Below the pieces are notes generated by a model. It was given only the letters and a program-made list of their open reading frames with translations, did no database searches and was not told where the DNA came from. Of a stretch of DNA of 64,000 nt, positions 17,822 through 25,615 are shown one piece after another. Each line of letters starts with the position of its first letter. Positions within the stretch are counted from its first letter, which is position 1. Position numbers and translations under genes: made by a program. Source of the stretch: Sphingorhabdus_B arenilitoris (GTDB lineage Bacteria > Pseudomonadota > Alphaproteobacteria > Sphingomonadales > Sphingomonadaceae). The stretch is from the NCBI RefSeq assembly GCF_042651485.1, contig NZ_JBHSDH010000013.1, forward strand, positions 1,054,001 to 1,118,000. The letters are read 5' to 3'.

Positions 17822-18601
17822 TCATGCGCAAGGAAATGCCTGCCTAATTGGTTCGAGTATCGTCATAACTGGTGGGCTCTGCCACTTAACATCTTCTTGA
17901 TTGACATATTCAGCAACTCGCTGAACGAGATCGATGTCTTGTTTTGATAATGTGTCGGTGCGTGTTGCGAAAATATCGCCACAAACCTGTTTTTCTTGAG
18001 ATAATTTTTCATATCCTGACAAGGCTAAAGAAACGAATTCTCCAGCACCTACAAGCTCAGTTTCCGAAGGCTTGATTGGCCAAGCAATCATTTCACGGAT
18101 GGCAGATGTACCTCCAAACGGATTACGGATGGCTCGATCATAATCGACAGCTCGCTCAAACGCAGCAGCGCGCTGTTGAATACCAACCGCTGTATCGATT
18201 GATTGCGTAATTTCTACTTGGCCCAAAATGCCCCAAGATATGTATGCCAGAAACGCGGTTAGGCCGAGCACAGCAGGCGTCCATTTGATTGTCCTACGGA
18301 GCAGCGGGCTCTTTTTGCCCTCTTGGTCGATTCGCTGACATAGTTCGTCTCGAACAAAACCACACGTTGAAGCATACCCCGGCTGTAAAGCCTCCATTTG
18401 CGCCAATTCCGCTACAACTTCTTCTTTCAATTTCTCCGAATTTTCCCCAGCACTTAGTGCCTCGTAAACGAAGGCGTTACGTGCGGCTTTGAAAGCTCCT
18501 TTGGCCTGAAGCATTTCTTTCTTGTCTTCAAAAGTAAGAAAGCCAGAAAAGGCTTCCAACGCCGCAGCGGCGTTCATCACCGAAGAATAGTCTCTTGTCA
18601 T
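17822..18601 (-). CDS. Hypothetical single-pass membrane protein inside the mcc operon
   Basis: A 259-residue protein of unknown function. The ATG at 18601 has AGGGGGAA a few bases upstream and lies 10 bp after the mccB stop, so it is in the operon. Residues about 1-100 are soluble and helix-rich (KKEMLQAKGAFKAARNAF, then ENSEKLKEEVVAELAQME). One transmembrane segment (WTPAVLGLTAFLAYISWGILG, about 105-125) follows, then a periplasmic or cytoplasmic tail of about 130 residues. Composition is more A/T-rich than mccA and mccB, suggesting later arrival. No carboxylase-related motif is present and no known family was recognised. Confidence 0.7.
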   Translation of the reverse strand: MTRDYSSVMNAAAALEAFSGFLTFEDKKEMLQAKGAFKAARNAFVYEALSAGENSEKLKEEVVAELAQMEALQPGYASTCGFVRDELCQRIDQEGKKSPLLRRTIKWTPAVLGLTAFLAYISWGILGQVEITQSIDTAVGIQQRAAAFERAVDYDRAIRNPFGGTSAIREMIAWPIKPSETELVGAGEFVSLALSGYEKLSQEKQVCGDIFATRTDTLSKQDIDLVQRVAEYVNQEDVKWQSPPVMTILEPIRQAFPCA

Positions 18602-18611
18602 AAGTTCCCCC

Positions 18612-20264
18612 TCACATCCGAAACACCCCAAACCGAGGCGCCTCCTCGACCGGCGCATTCAACGCCGCCCCCAACGCCAGCCCCAGCACATGCCTAGTCT
18701 GCGCCGGGTCGATAATCCCGTCATCCCACAGCCGCGCGGTGGCGTAATAGGGGTTGCCTTCATCTTCGTATTTCTGGCGGATCGGGGCCTTGAAGGTTTC
18801 GGCCTCCTCCGGCGTCCATTTGTCCGCATCGCTGTGGACAGTCGCCAGCACGCTCGCCGCCTGTTCGCCGCCCATCACGCTGATCCGCGCATTGGGCCAG
18901 GTGAAGAGGAAGCGTGGGCCATAGGCCCGCCCGCACATGCCATAATTACCCGCGCCAAAGCTGCCGCCGATCAGCACGGTGATCTTGGGCACTTGCGCCG
19001 TCGCAACCGCCGTCACCAGCTTTGCACCATGCTTGGCGATCCCCTCCGCCTCATATTTGCCGCCGACCATGAAGCCGCTGATATTCTGGAGGAACAGCAG
19101 GGGTATCCGCCGCTGGCAGGCGAGTTCGATGAAATGCGCGCCCTTTTGCGCGCTCTCGCTGAACAGTACGCCGTTGTTGGCGAGGATCGCGACGGGCATG
19201 CCCCAAATATGCGCAAAGCCGCAGACGAGTGTGCTGCCATAAAGCGCCTTGAACTCATGGAACTCGCTGCCGTCGACGAGGCGGGCGATCACTTCGTGGA
19301 CGTCATAGGGCGCGCGGACATCTTGCGGGATGATGCCGTACAGCTCCTCCGCGTCATATTTCGGCGGGCTTATGCTCCCCTCCCGCAGGCGGGAGGGGTC
19401 GGGGGTGGGCAGATAGGATGCGTCGAGCCCACCCCTAGCCCCTCCCGCAAGCGGGAGGGGAATGTGGCTGACGATATCGCGCACGATGGTCAGCGCATGT
19501 TCGTCATTTTCGGCCAGATGATCGACCACGCCGCTCTTCTTCGCATGCAGATCGCCGCCGCCCAAATCCTCGGCGCTGATCTCCTCGCCTGTTGCGGCCT
19601 TCACCAGCGGCGGACCGGCAAGAAAGATAGTCCCCTGCCCGCGCACGATCACCGTCTCGTCAGACATGGCGGGCACATAAGCGCCACCCGCGGTGCAGCT
19701 GCCCATCACGGCGGCGATTTGCGGAATGCCCTTCGCGCTCATATTCGCTTGGTTGAAGAATATCCGCCCGAAATGGTCGCGGTCGGGGAAGACTTCGTCC
19801 TGATGCGGCAGATTTGCGCCGCCGCTATCGACTAGGTAGATGCAGGGCAGCCGGTTCTCCAGCGCAATCTCCTGCGCGCGGAGGTGCTTCTTCACGGTCA
19901 TCGGGTAGTAAGTCCCGCCCTTCACCGTTGCATCGTTGCAGACGATCATGCATTGCCGCCCCGACACCCGGCCAATGGCAGTGATGATGCCTGCGCCGGG
20001 CACTTCATCATCATACATGCCGCCCGCCGCAAGCTGCCCAATTTCAAGCAGCGGTGATCCCGGATCGAGCAAGCGTTCGACGCGGTCACGGGGAAGCAGC
20101 TTGCCGCGCGCGACATGGCGTTCCCGCGACTTTTCATTTCCGCCCTCGGCCGCCTGAGCTACCGCCGCCCAAAGCGCCTCTTTCAATGCAATATTGTGCG
20201 CAGCATTTTTGCGGAAATTATCGCTGTCTTTGTTAACGGCCGTGGTCAATATCGGTGCAGTCAT
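18612..20264 (-). CDS. mccB: Methylcrotonyl-CoA carboxylase carboxyltransferase beta subunit
   Basis: A 550-residue carboxyltransferase moving CO2 from biotin to 3-methylcrotonyl-CoA in leucine degradation. Family features are RDRVERLLDPGSPLLEIG at the N-terminus, VSGRQCMIVCNDATVKGGTY, YLVDSGGANLPHQDEVFPD, MGSCTAGGAYVPAMSDE, and in the C-terminal half ELACQRRIPLLFLQNISGFM and GGSFGAGNYGMCGRAY. The ATG at 20264 follows AAGGAG. Between the two halves, just before PPKYDAEELYG, lies an in-frame 28-codon palindromic element (19377-19460) that known MccB proteins do not share. Because this linker is between domains, activity is probably kept. The gene heads the minus-strand operon. Confidence 0.93.
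   Translation of the reverse strand: MTAPILTTAVNKDSDNFRKNAAHNIALKEALWAAVAQAAEGGNEKSRERHVARGKLLPRDRVERLLDPGSPLLEIGQLAAGGMYDDEVPGAGIITAIGRVSGRQCMIVCNDATVKGGTYYPMTVKKHLRAQEIALENRLPCIYLVDSGGANLPHQDEVFPDRDHFGRIFFNQANMSAKGIPQIAAVMGSCTAGGAYVPAMSDETVIVRGQGTIFLAGPPLVKAATGEEISAEDLGGGDLHAKKSGVVDHLAENDEHALTIVRDIVSHIPLPLAGGARGGLDASYLPTPDPSRLREGSISPPKYDAEELYGIIPQDVRAPYDVHEVIARLVDGSEFHEFKALYGSTLVCGFAHIWGMPVAILANNGVLFSESAQKGAHFIELACQRRIPLLFLQNISGFMVGGKYEAEGIAKHGAKLVTAVATAQVPKITVLIGGSFGAGNYGMCGRAYGPRFLFTWPNARISVMGGEQAASVLATVHSDADKWTPEEAETFKAPIRQKYEDEGNPYYATARLWDDGIIDPAQTRHVLGLALGAALNAPVEEAPRFGVFRM
19377..19460. repeat. 84-bp palindromic element in frame within mccB
   Basis: Two 22-bp hairpins, CCCCTCCCGC-AG-GCGGGAGGGG (19377-19398) and CCCCTCCCGC-AA-GCGGGAGGGG (19439-19460), flank a further inverted repeat GGGGTGGGC / GCCCACCCC. 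The total length is exactly 84 bp, so it adds 28 codons without a frameshift or stop, giving a Gly/Pro/Leu-rich insert (PLPLAGGARGG, then PTPDPSRLREG). The arms differ from those of the repeats around mccA, so it is a separate family. Confidence 0.92.
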
Positions 20265-20309
20265 ACTCCTTTATAACGCGCAATTTGGCAAAGGGAATGC
20301 GCAATAATA

Positions 20310-20729
20310 TTACGCGAATTTTGCCTGCAGCTCCAACAAGCGGATCGCCGCGAGCGCCGCCTCGCCGCCCTTATCCTTTTGGGACGGGTCAGCGCGGACG
20401 AGCGCCTGCGCTTCATTTTCCACTGTCAAAATGCCGTTGCCTATCGCAATACCATCCATGGTCAGCGCCATGATCCCCCGCGCACTTTCCCCTGCGACAA
20501 TTTCAAAATGATAGGTTTCACCGCGAATAACCACGCCAATAGCCACAAAGCCGTCATAGTTGCCGCTTTCCGCCGCCATCGCCAATGTGCCCGGAATTTC
20601 GAGCGCGCCGGGAACGGTGATAACCTCCGCCTCATGCCCCGCCGCCTGCAGCGCGGCCTTTGCCCCGGCAATCAGCATATCATTGAGATGATCGTAAAAT
20701 CGCGCTTCCACTATTAAAAATTTTGCCAT
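20310..20729 (-). CDS. ribH: 6,7-dimethyl-8-ribityllumazine synthase
   Basis: A 139-residue lumazine synthase, condensing 5-amino-6-ribitylamino-uracil with dihydroxybutanone phosphate, the penultimate riboflavin step. Diagnostic parts are VPGALEIPGTLAMAA, AIGVVIRGETYHFEIVAGE (catalytic His in the HFE segment), IGNGILTVENEAQAL and the C-terminal KGGEAALAAI. The start is the ATG at 20729 (MAKFLIVEARFYD), with GGAGA upstream. It begins 20 bp after the ribBA stop, so the two form one operon. Riboflavin synthase and the RibD deaminase-reductase are not in this window. Confidence 0.95.
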   Translation of the reverse strand: MAKFLIVEARFYDHLNDMLIAGAKAALQAAGHEAEVITVPGALEIPGTLAMAAESGNYDGFVAIGVVIRGETYHFEIVAGESARGIMALTMDGIAIGNGILTVENEAQALVRADPSQKDKGGEAALAAIRLLELQAKFA

Positions 20730-20748
20730 GTCATGTCTCCTAAACTGA

Positions 20749-22017
20749 TTATTCCGGGATCGCCTGCTCGCCCACAACGCGCAGGCCATAACCTTCGAGG
20801 CCAACCGGATTTTGGCGCGAATTGGTCAATAATGTCATATCACTCACCCCCAAATCGACGAGTATCTGTGCGCCGATACCATAATCGCGCAGCTCGCCCA
20901 CGGGCAGTTTTTCACGGGCAATTTCGCTTTGCAGCCGCTGCGCATTATTCGGCATCAACACGACGATCAGGCCGCTGCCCTTGCGGCCGATTTCGGCCAT
21001 GGCCCGCTGCAACGTCCGTTTGCGCGGACCGGTTTGGCCCAGCACATCGTCAAAAATGGATATGGCATGCATCCGCACCAGCGTCGGTTCGCCGTCAATG
21101 ACATGGCCTTTTTGCAGGACAACATTTGTCGATCCGTCAATCTTGTTGCGATATGTCATGGCCCGCCATTCACCGCCATAATCGCTGGTAAAACTGCTCT
21201 CGCTGGCTTTTTCGACCAGATGGTCATGCTTCATCCGATATTCGATCAAATCCCGGATTGTGCCCATTTTCAAACCGTGATGGCGGGCAAAAGCGACCAG
21301 ATCATCCATCCGCGCCATGGTGCCATCGTCCTTCATAATCTCACAAATGACACTGGAAGGATTAAGCCCGGCCAGACGGCTGATATCGACGCCGGCCTCA
21401 GTATGGCCAGCGCGGACCAGCACCCCGCCATCGCGGGCGATCAGCGGGAACACATGGCCCGGCGTGGTAATGTCGTCGCGGCTTTTGGAGGTATCAATCG
21501 CAACTGACACCGTGCGCGCCCGGTCGGCGGCGCTGATCCCCGTGGTCACCCCTTCGCGTGCCTCGATGCTAGTGGTAAAGGCCGTTTCGTGCCGCGTGCC
21601 ATTGGCTCTGCTCATCAATTCTAGCCCCAGCTCATCCACCCGCTTTTTGGTCAGCGTGAGACAGATCAGGCCCCGGCCATGCGTCGCCATAAAATTGATC
21701 GCATCGGGCGTCGCCATTTGCGCAGGGATAACCAGATCGCCTTCATTTTCGCGGTCTTCGTCATCGACCAGAATATACATCCTGCCGTTGCGGGCTTCTT
21801 CGATGATTTCCTCAATCGGCACCAAGGCCGGAGTGTCGTCATTTTCGAAGAGATAGCTTTCCAGCTTGCGCAGCGTTTCCGCCGTTGGGTTCCAATCGGC
21901 TTCCTCCAAATCGCGCAGGGTGTTGGCATGCAGCCCCGCCGCGCGGGCAAGGCCGGATTTCGACAAACCGCCTTCGGTGACCAGCTTGCGGAGCTTTTCA
22001 ATCAATTGGGTGGACAT
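20749..22017 (-). CDS. ribBA: HTH-fused dihydroxybutanone phosphate synthase with degenerate GTP cyclohydrolase II domain
   Basis: A 422-residue three-part protein. Residues about 1-60 form a helix-turn-helix (LSKSGLARAAGLHANTLRDLE). Residues about 65-265 are dihydroxybutanone phosphate synthase with DDEDRENEGDLVI, THGRGLICL and TPGHVFPLIARDGG, making the four-carbon riboflavin precursor from ribulose 5-phosphate. The remainder resembles GTP cyclohydrolase II (RDYGIGAQILVDLGV, GLEGYGLRVV) but lacks the three zinc cysteines and the RQEGRGIGL segment, so that activity is probably lost. The ATG at 22017 follows AGGAGG. Four TCACATT-type sites lie upstream, suggesting the HTH controls its own promoter. 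A separate functional RibA should exist elsewhere. Confidence 0.93.
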   Translation of the reverse strand: MSTQLIEKLRKLVTEGGLSKSGLARAAGLHANTLRDLEEADWNPTAETLRKLESYLFENDDTPALVPIEEIIEEARNGRMYILVDDEDRENEGDLVIPAQMATPDAINFMATHGRGLICLTLTKKRVDELGLELMSRANGTRHETAFTTSIEAREGVTTGISAADRARTVSVAIDTSKSRDDITTPGHVFPLIARDGGVLVRAGHTEAGVDISRLAGLNPSSVICEIMKDDGTMARMDDLVAFARHHGLKMGTIRDLIEYRMKHDHLVEKASESSFTSDYGGEWRAMTYRNKIDGSTNVVLQKGHVIDGEPTLVRMHAISIFDDVLGQTGPRKRTLQRAMAEIGRKGSGLIVVLMPNNAQRLQSEIAREKLPVGELRDYGIGAQILVDLGVSDMTLLTNSRQNPVGLEGYGLRVVGEQAIPE

Positions 22018-22072
22018 AGGCCTCCTGAACAGCTGCACACCGCTGAGGTACCGGGCCAGCAATCATCGTTGG

Positions 22073-22133
22073 AATGTGAATAATGCCCCCATTTTTCACA
22101 TTGAAATGTGAAGGTCAAATGAAAAATCACATT
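22073..22133. promoter_or_regulatory. Candidate autoregulatory operator of ribBA
   Basis: Four alternating half-sites precede ribBA: AATGTGAA (22073-22080), TTCACATT (22095-22102), AATGTGAA (22105-22112) and ATCACATT (22126-22133). The middle two form a near-continuous dyad with a 2-base spacer. The outer pairing gives two arrangements with 14 and 13 base gaps. On the minus strand, TTGACC (complement of 22113-22118) would make a -35 element embedded in the sites. No FMN riboswitch consensus was found here. Binding by the RibBA HTH domain is inferred. Confidence 0.6.
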
Positions 22134-22655
22134 GCGGCGCGATAGCCGCGATTTGCACTCTTTCCAAAAGCTACAAAAGCAACAGCCTGTATAAGAAAAA
22201 AAGGAACATCTTCCCGCCTGTTGCAATCCGCTGCTGATCCAGTGGCGGGCGATGGCGAGGGATGCGATCTGGTCCATCACACCCGCCTAGCCGCTATTAC
22301 CCCTTGTAGGACAGCCTATTTCTCTAATTGGGCGGCCCATGGTTACGCGGCGCTGGATTGCTTCGGGGCCATGCTCCACCGTTACATCACGGCCCTCTCG
22401 TCATCCTGAACTTGCCGCACCGCTACATCACAACCTTATCGTCATCCTGAACTTGTTTCAGGATGCATATCTCCAAACGCCGAGGCAGGGCCATATGTAT
22501 CCCGAAACAAGTTCGGGATGACGTCGTTGGGTCTGAGAATCACGAGCTAAGCCTAAAATTGTGACCACAACCCAGAAACAAATTGATCCCGCCCGTCACC
22601 TACCCCTTCCCTTTCTTTACGCTCATGCTATCCCATGGGGGAAGGAGAGAGCCAA
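22134..22655. other. Intergenic region between ribBA and the DUF2855 gene
   Basis: Apart from the palindromic repeat at 22399-22522 and the ribosome site GGAAGGAGAG at about 22640, this stretch of more than 500 bases shows no convincing coding frame, tRNA or riboswitch. Short open frames lack ribosome sites and coding character. Confidence 0.5.
22399..22522. repeat. GTCATCCTGAAC palindromic repeat pair with a solo fragment
   Basis: A hairpin unit starting GTCATCCTGAAC at 22441, with CCTGAAC-TT-GTTTCAGG pairing, faces an inverted partner CCCGAAAC-AA-GTTCGGG ending in GGGATGAC at 22522. Together they make a long imperfect inverted repeat with a 26-bp centre. A truncated copy, CGTCATCCTGAACTTG, lies at 22399-22414. 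The layout is that of REP-type intergenic elements. Confidence 0.8.
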
Positions 22656-23738
22656 ATGTCCGAAACCGTATGGATCAACCGCAGCGACCTGACCGATATG
22701 ATGGTCAATGAAGAGGCCTCGGCGCTTTTACCCGAAAATGCCGTGCGCCTGCGCATCGACAGTTTTTCGGTGACCGCGAATAACGTCACCTATGCGGTGG
22801 CGGGCGATGGTTTTGGCTATTGGAATTTCTTCCCCGCTGGCGAAGGATATGGCGTCGTGCCCATGTGGGGCCATGCGACCGTGGAGGCAAGCAATCATCC
22901 CGAACTGGCGATAGGCGAGCGCGTCTATGGATATTTACCCATGGGTACGCATCTTGATATCATGCCGGGCAAAGTCACGCCCGGCGGATTTATCGACGCC
23001 GCCGCCCACCGGCAACCTATGTCACCGATCTATAACCAATATAGCCGCTTGGCCGCCGATCCTGAACATGATCCGGCCAAGGAAAAGGAACGGATGATTT
23101 TTGCGCCTTTGTTCAAAACCGGCTGGTTGATCGAATATATGCTGCGCAGCAATGACTGGTTTGGTGCGCAAAATCTGGTGATGACCAGCGCATCTTCGAA
23201 AACCAGCATGGGCCTGGCGAGTTGCGCCGCGCAAAGCTCTCCTCATATCCGCCGCATCGGTATGACCTCATCGGGTAATGTCGAATTTGTGAAGGCGACG
23301 GGCCTATATGACGCGGTTATGGCCTATGACGATGTCGCCGCGTTGCCCCAAACCGAGAGCATCTCGGTGGATTTTGCGGGCAATAGCGCGCTGTTGGCGA
23401 ATATCCATCGCACGCTGGGCGATCATCTGAAATATAGCTGCCTTGTGGGCGCCACGCATGTGGATGCGCGGGGAGGCGCGGGCGGCGGAACAAGGGACAT
23501 AACCAACCCTGCCCCGATATTATTCTTCGCCCCCGACCACGCCGTCGCCGCGATCAAGGAATTGGGACCAAAGGCATTTGGCGAAGCGGTCGCAAAAAGC
23601 TGGCACACCTTCCTGAGCGCGGTGGAAGGCGGCGTCACAATGGAAGAACGCAGCGGGCTGCTTGAGGCTATCAATGCGTTTCAGGCGATTTACAAAAACA
23701 CCGCCGATCCATCGGTGGGAATTGTCGTACGGCCATAA
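22656..23738 (+). CDS. DUF2855 family protein
   Basis: A 360-residue protein of the DUF2855 family. The pattern recalls medium-chain dehydrogenase/reductase proteins: a GroES-like N-terminal half (AEGYGVV-like GEGYGVVPMWGHATVEAS, GERVYGYLPMG) and a Rossmann-like second half (LVMTSASSKTSMGLA). The usual GxGxxG nucleotide motif is replaced by TSASSKT, so cofactor use is uncertain. The ATG at 22656 has GGAAGGAGAG upstream; an earlier ATG at 22635 would overlap the ribosome site. The gene stands alone between two palindromic repeats. Substrate and role are unknown. Confidence 0.82.
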   Translation: MSETVWINRSDLTDMMVNEEASALLPENAVRLRIDSFSVTANNVTYAVAGDGFGYWNFFPAGEGYGVVPMWGHATVEASNHPELAIGERVYGYLPMGTHLDIMPGKVTPGGFIDAAAHRQPMSPIYNQYSRLAADPEHDPAKEKERMIFAPLFKTGWLIEYMLRSNDWFGAQNLVMTSASSKTSMGLASCAAQSSPHIRRIGMTSSGNVEFVKATGLYDAVMAYDDVAALPQTESISVDFAGNSALLANIHRTLGDHLKYSCLVGATHVDARGGAGGGTRDITNPAPILFFAPDHAVAAIKELGPKAFGEAVAKSWHTFLSAVEGGVTMEERSGLLEAINAFQAIYKNTADPSVGIVVRP

Positions 23739-23797
23739 CTAAATCTTCGCCGCAGCCGCCAAAGCCAAAACTGCCATCCCGAACCTACTCCCACACG

Positions 23798-23868
23798 TGT
23801 CGTCCCAAACTCGTTTCGGGATAGCTATGGCCGCGCCCAATCTATGCTGAAACAAGTTCAGCATGACG
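23798..23868. repeat. GTCGTCCCAAAC/GCATGACG palindromic repeat
   Basis: A second member of the GTCATCC...GTTTCAG family: CCCAAAC-TC-GTTTCGGG on the left and GCTGAAAC-AA-GTTCAGC on the right, inverted relative to each other with a short centre. It follows the DUF2855 gene, so that gene is bracketed by two related elements (the other at 22399-22522). Confidence 0.75.
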
Positions 23869-24023
23869 ATTTACGTTTTGTGGTTTCGTGGCTTTGCGTC
23901 GTGTTTTTGGTCCGGACCCTAAACAGCGCTGCGCCATGTGGGCGGTAAATGGTTGACCCGGCGCAGAGGATGGGTAGGCTGATGGCTTCTTTTACGCTTT
24001 CAAAACCAAAAGGACAAAACCGG

Positions 24024-25607
24024 ATGAACAGCACCGCGATGCCGCCCAAACAGGGCCGGATACTCGGATGGATTGAACGCACGGGAAATAAGCTGCCCGA
24101 TCCGGTGTTTCTGTTCCTCTATCTGATCGGGGCGATCATTGCGTTGTCGGTGGTGGCAGCGATGCTGGGTTGGTCGGCGGTTCATCCGACCGAGGTTGAC
24201 CCCGATACAGGCGCAAAAACGGTTATCGCCGCGACCAGCCTGTTGTCGCCAGAGAATATCCAGAAATTATGGGTCGAAATGCCCACGACATTCACCCATT
24301 TCCACCCACTTGGTTATGTGTTGGTTGTCATGTTGGGCGCGGGCGTGGCGGAGCGCACGGGCTTGTTTGGCACGGCGATGCGGGCGGGGGTTGCCAATGC
24401 GCCGACATTCCTGCTGACGCCGATTGTTGCATTGGTGGCGATGCTGGGCAATTTGGCGGCGGATGCGGCTTATGTCGTGCTGATCCCATTGGCAGGGGTC
24501 ATTTATGCCGCCGCCGGACGGCACCCGATTGCGGGCATCGCCGCCGCCTTTGCTGCGGTATCCGGCGGCTTTTCCGCCAACCTGTTTCCCGGGCAATTGG
24601 ATGCTTTATTATTCGGCATAACGCAGGCATCGGCCAACACGGTTTTCCCAAGCTGGCAAGCCAATATCGCTGGAAACTGGTATTTCATCATCGGCATGAC
24701 GGTGATTTTCCTGCCCGTGATCTGGTATGTCACCGACCGCGTTATTGAACCGCGCCTTGGCGCTTATGATAAGGCAGCAGGCACGATGCACGAAGCGGGG
24801 GATGAGACGGTCGAAGGCCCGTTGAAGCCCGACGAACGGCGCGGGCTGCGCCATGCGGGGCTTGCTTTATTGGCGGTCACCGGGCTTTGGCTATTCATGA
24901 CTTTTGGCCCGGGCACGCCGTTGATTGACGAAGCAGCGGCACCGGAGGCTCAGATGACGCCATTTTACCGTTCGCTCGTGGCGGCCTTTTTCATCCTATT
25001 TGTGCTCGCCGGCTGGGCCTATGGCCGGGCGGTGGGCAATATTAAAAACCACCGTGATCTGGTCAAAATGATGGCGGATTCGATGGGCGATATGGCCTAT
25101 TTCCTTGTCCTTGCCTTTGTCGTTTCGCATTTTGTGGCCATGTTTAGCTGGTCCAACCTCGGCCTTGTTTCGGCGGTGCACGGGGCGGAAGCGCTGCGCA
25201 CATTGGACCTGCCTTATCCGATATTGCTGGCCATTGTGGTGCTGTTCACGGCGGCGATGAATTTGTTTGTCGGATCGGCCAGCGCCAAATGGGCGTTGCT
25301 CGCGCCCGTGCTCGTGCCCATGTTGATGCTATTGGGTGTTAGCGCGGAAATGACCACGGCGGCCTACCGCGTCGGGGATAGCGCGACCAATATCATCACG
25401 CCCTTGATGGTTTATTTCCCGCTGATCCTGGTATTTTGCCAACGATGGGTGAAAGATTTCGGCATTGGTTCACTGACCGCGATGATGATCCCTTATTCCC
25501 TATGGATGTTGGCGGCGGGAATATTGCTGGTCGTTGGCTGGGTTGCGGCGGATCTGCCTTTGGGGCCGTCGGCGCCGGTATTTATCGATCCCGCATCGTT
25601 GAAATAG
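24024..25607 (+). CDS. AbgT-family transporter
   Basis: A 527-residue inner-membrane transporter of the AbgT (p-aminobenzoyl-glutamate transporter / MtrF) family, with about a dozen hydrophobic segments. Family features include KLPDPVFLFLYLIGAI at the N-terminus, GNLAADAAYVVLIPL, GGFSANLFPGQLDALLFG, FVGSASAKWALLAPVLVPM and the C-terminal PLMVYFPLILVF. Members carry aminobenzoyl-glutamate or export antimetabolites such as sulfonamides; which applies here is unknown. The start is placed at the ATG at 24024 (MNSTAMPPKQG) with AGGA upstream; an earlier in-frame ATG at 23949 would add a non-membrane leader. Confidence 0.9.
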   Translation: MNSTAMPPKQGRILGWIERTGNKLPDPVFLFLYLIGAIIALSVVAAMLGWSAVHPTEVDPDTGAKTVIAATSLLSPENIQKLWVEMPTTFTHFHPLGYVLVVMLGAGVAERTGLFGTAMRAGVANAPTFLLTPIVALVAMLGNLAADAAYVVLIPLAGVIYAAAGRHPIAGIAAAFAAVSGGFSANLFPGQLDALLFGITQASANTVFPSWQANIAGNWYFIIGMTVIFLPVIWYVTDRVIEPRLGAYDKAAGTMHEAGDETVEGPLKPDERRGLRHAGLALLAVTGLWLFMTFGPGTPLIDEAAAPEAQMTPFYRSLVAAFFILFVLAGWAYGRAVGNIKNHRDLVKMMADSMGDMAYFLVLAFVVSHFVAMFSWSNLGLVSAVHGAEALRTLDLPYPILLAIVVLFTAAMNLFVGSASAKWALLAPVLVPMLMLLGVSAEMTTAAYRVGDSATNIITPLMVYFPLILVFCQRWVKDFGIGSLTAMMIPYSLWMLAAGILLVVGWVAADLPLGPSAPVFIDPASLK

Positions 25608-25615
25608 AGCCGCCG

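Noticed and set aside
22018..22300. FMN riboswitch upstream of ribBA
   Set aside because: The conserved AGGGGC, GGTGAAATTCC-type and GACCC blocks of the RFN element are absent on either strand.
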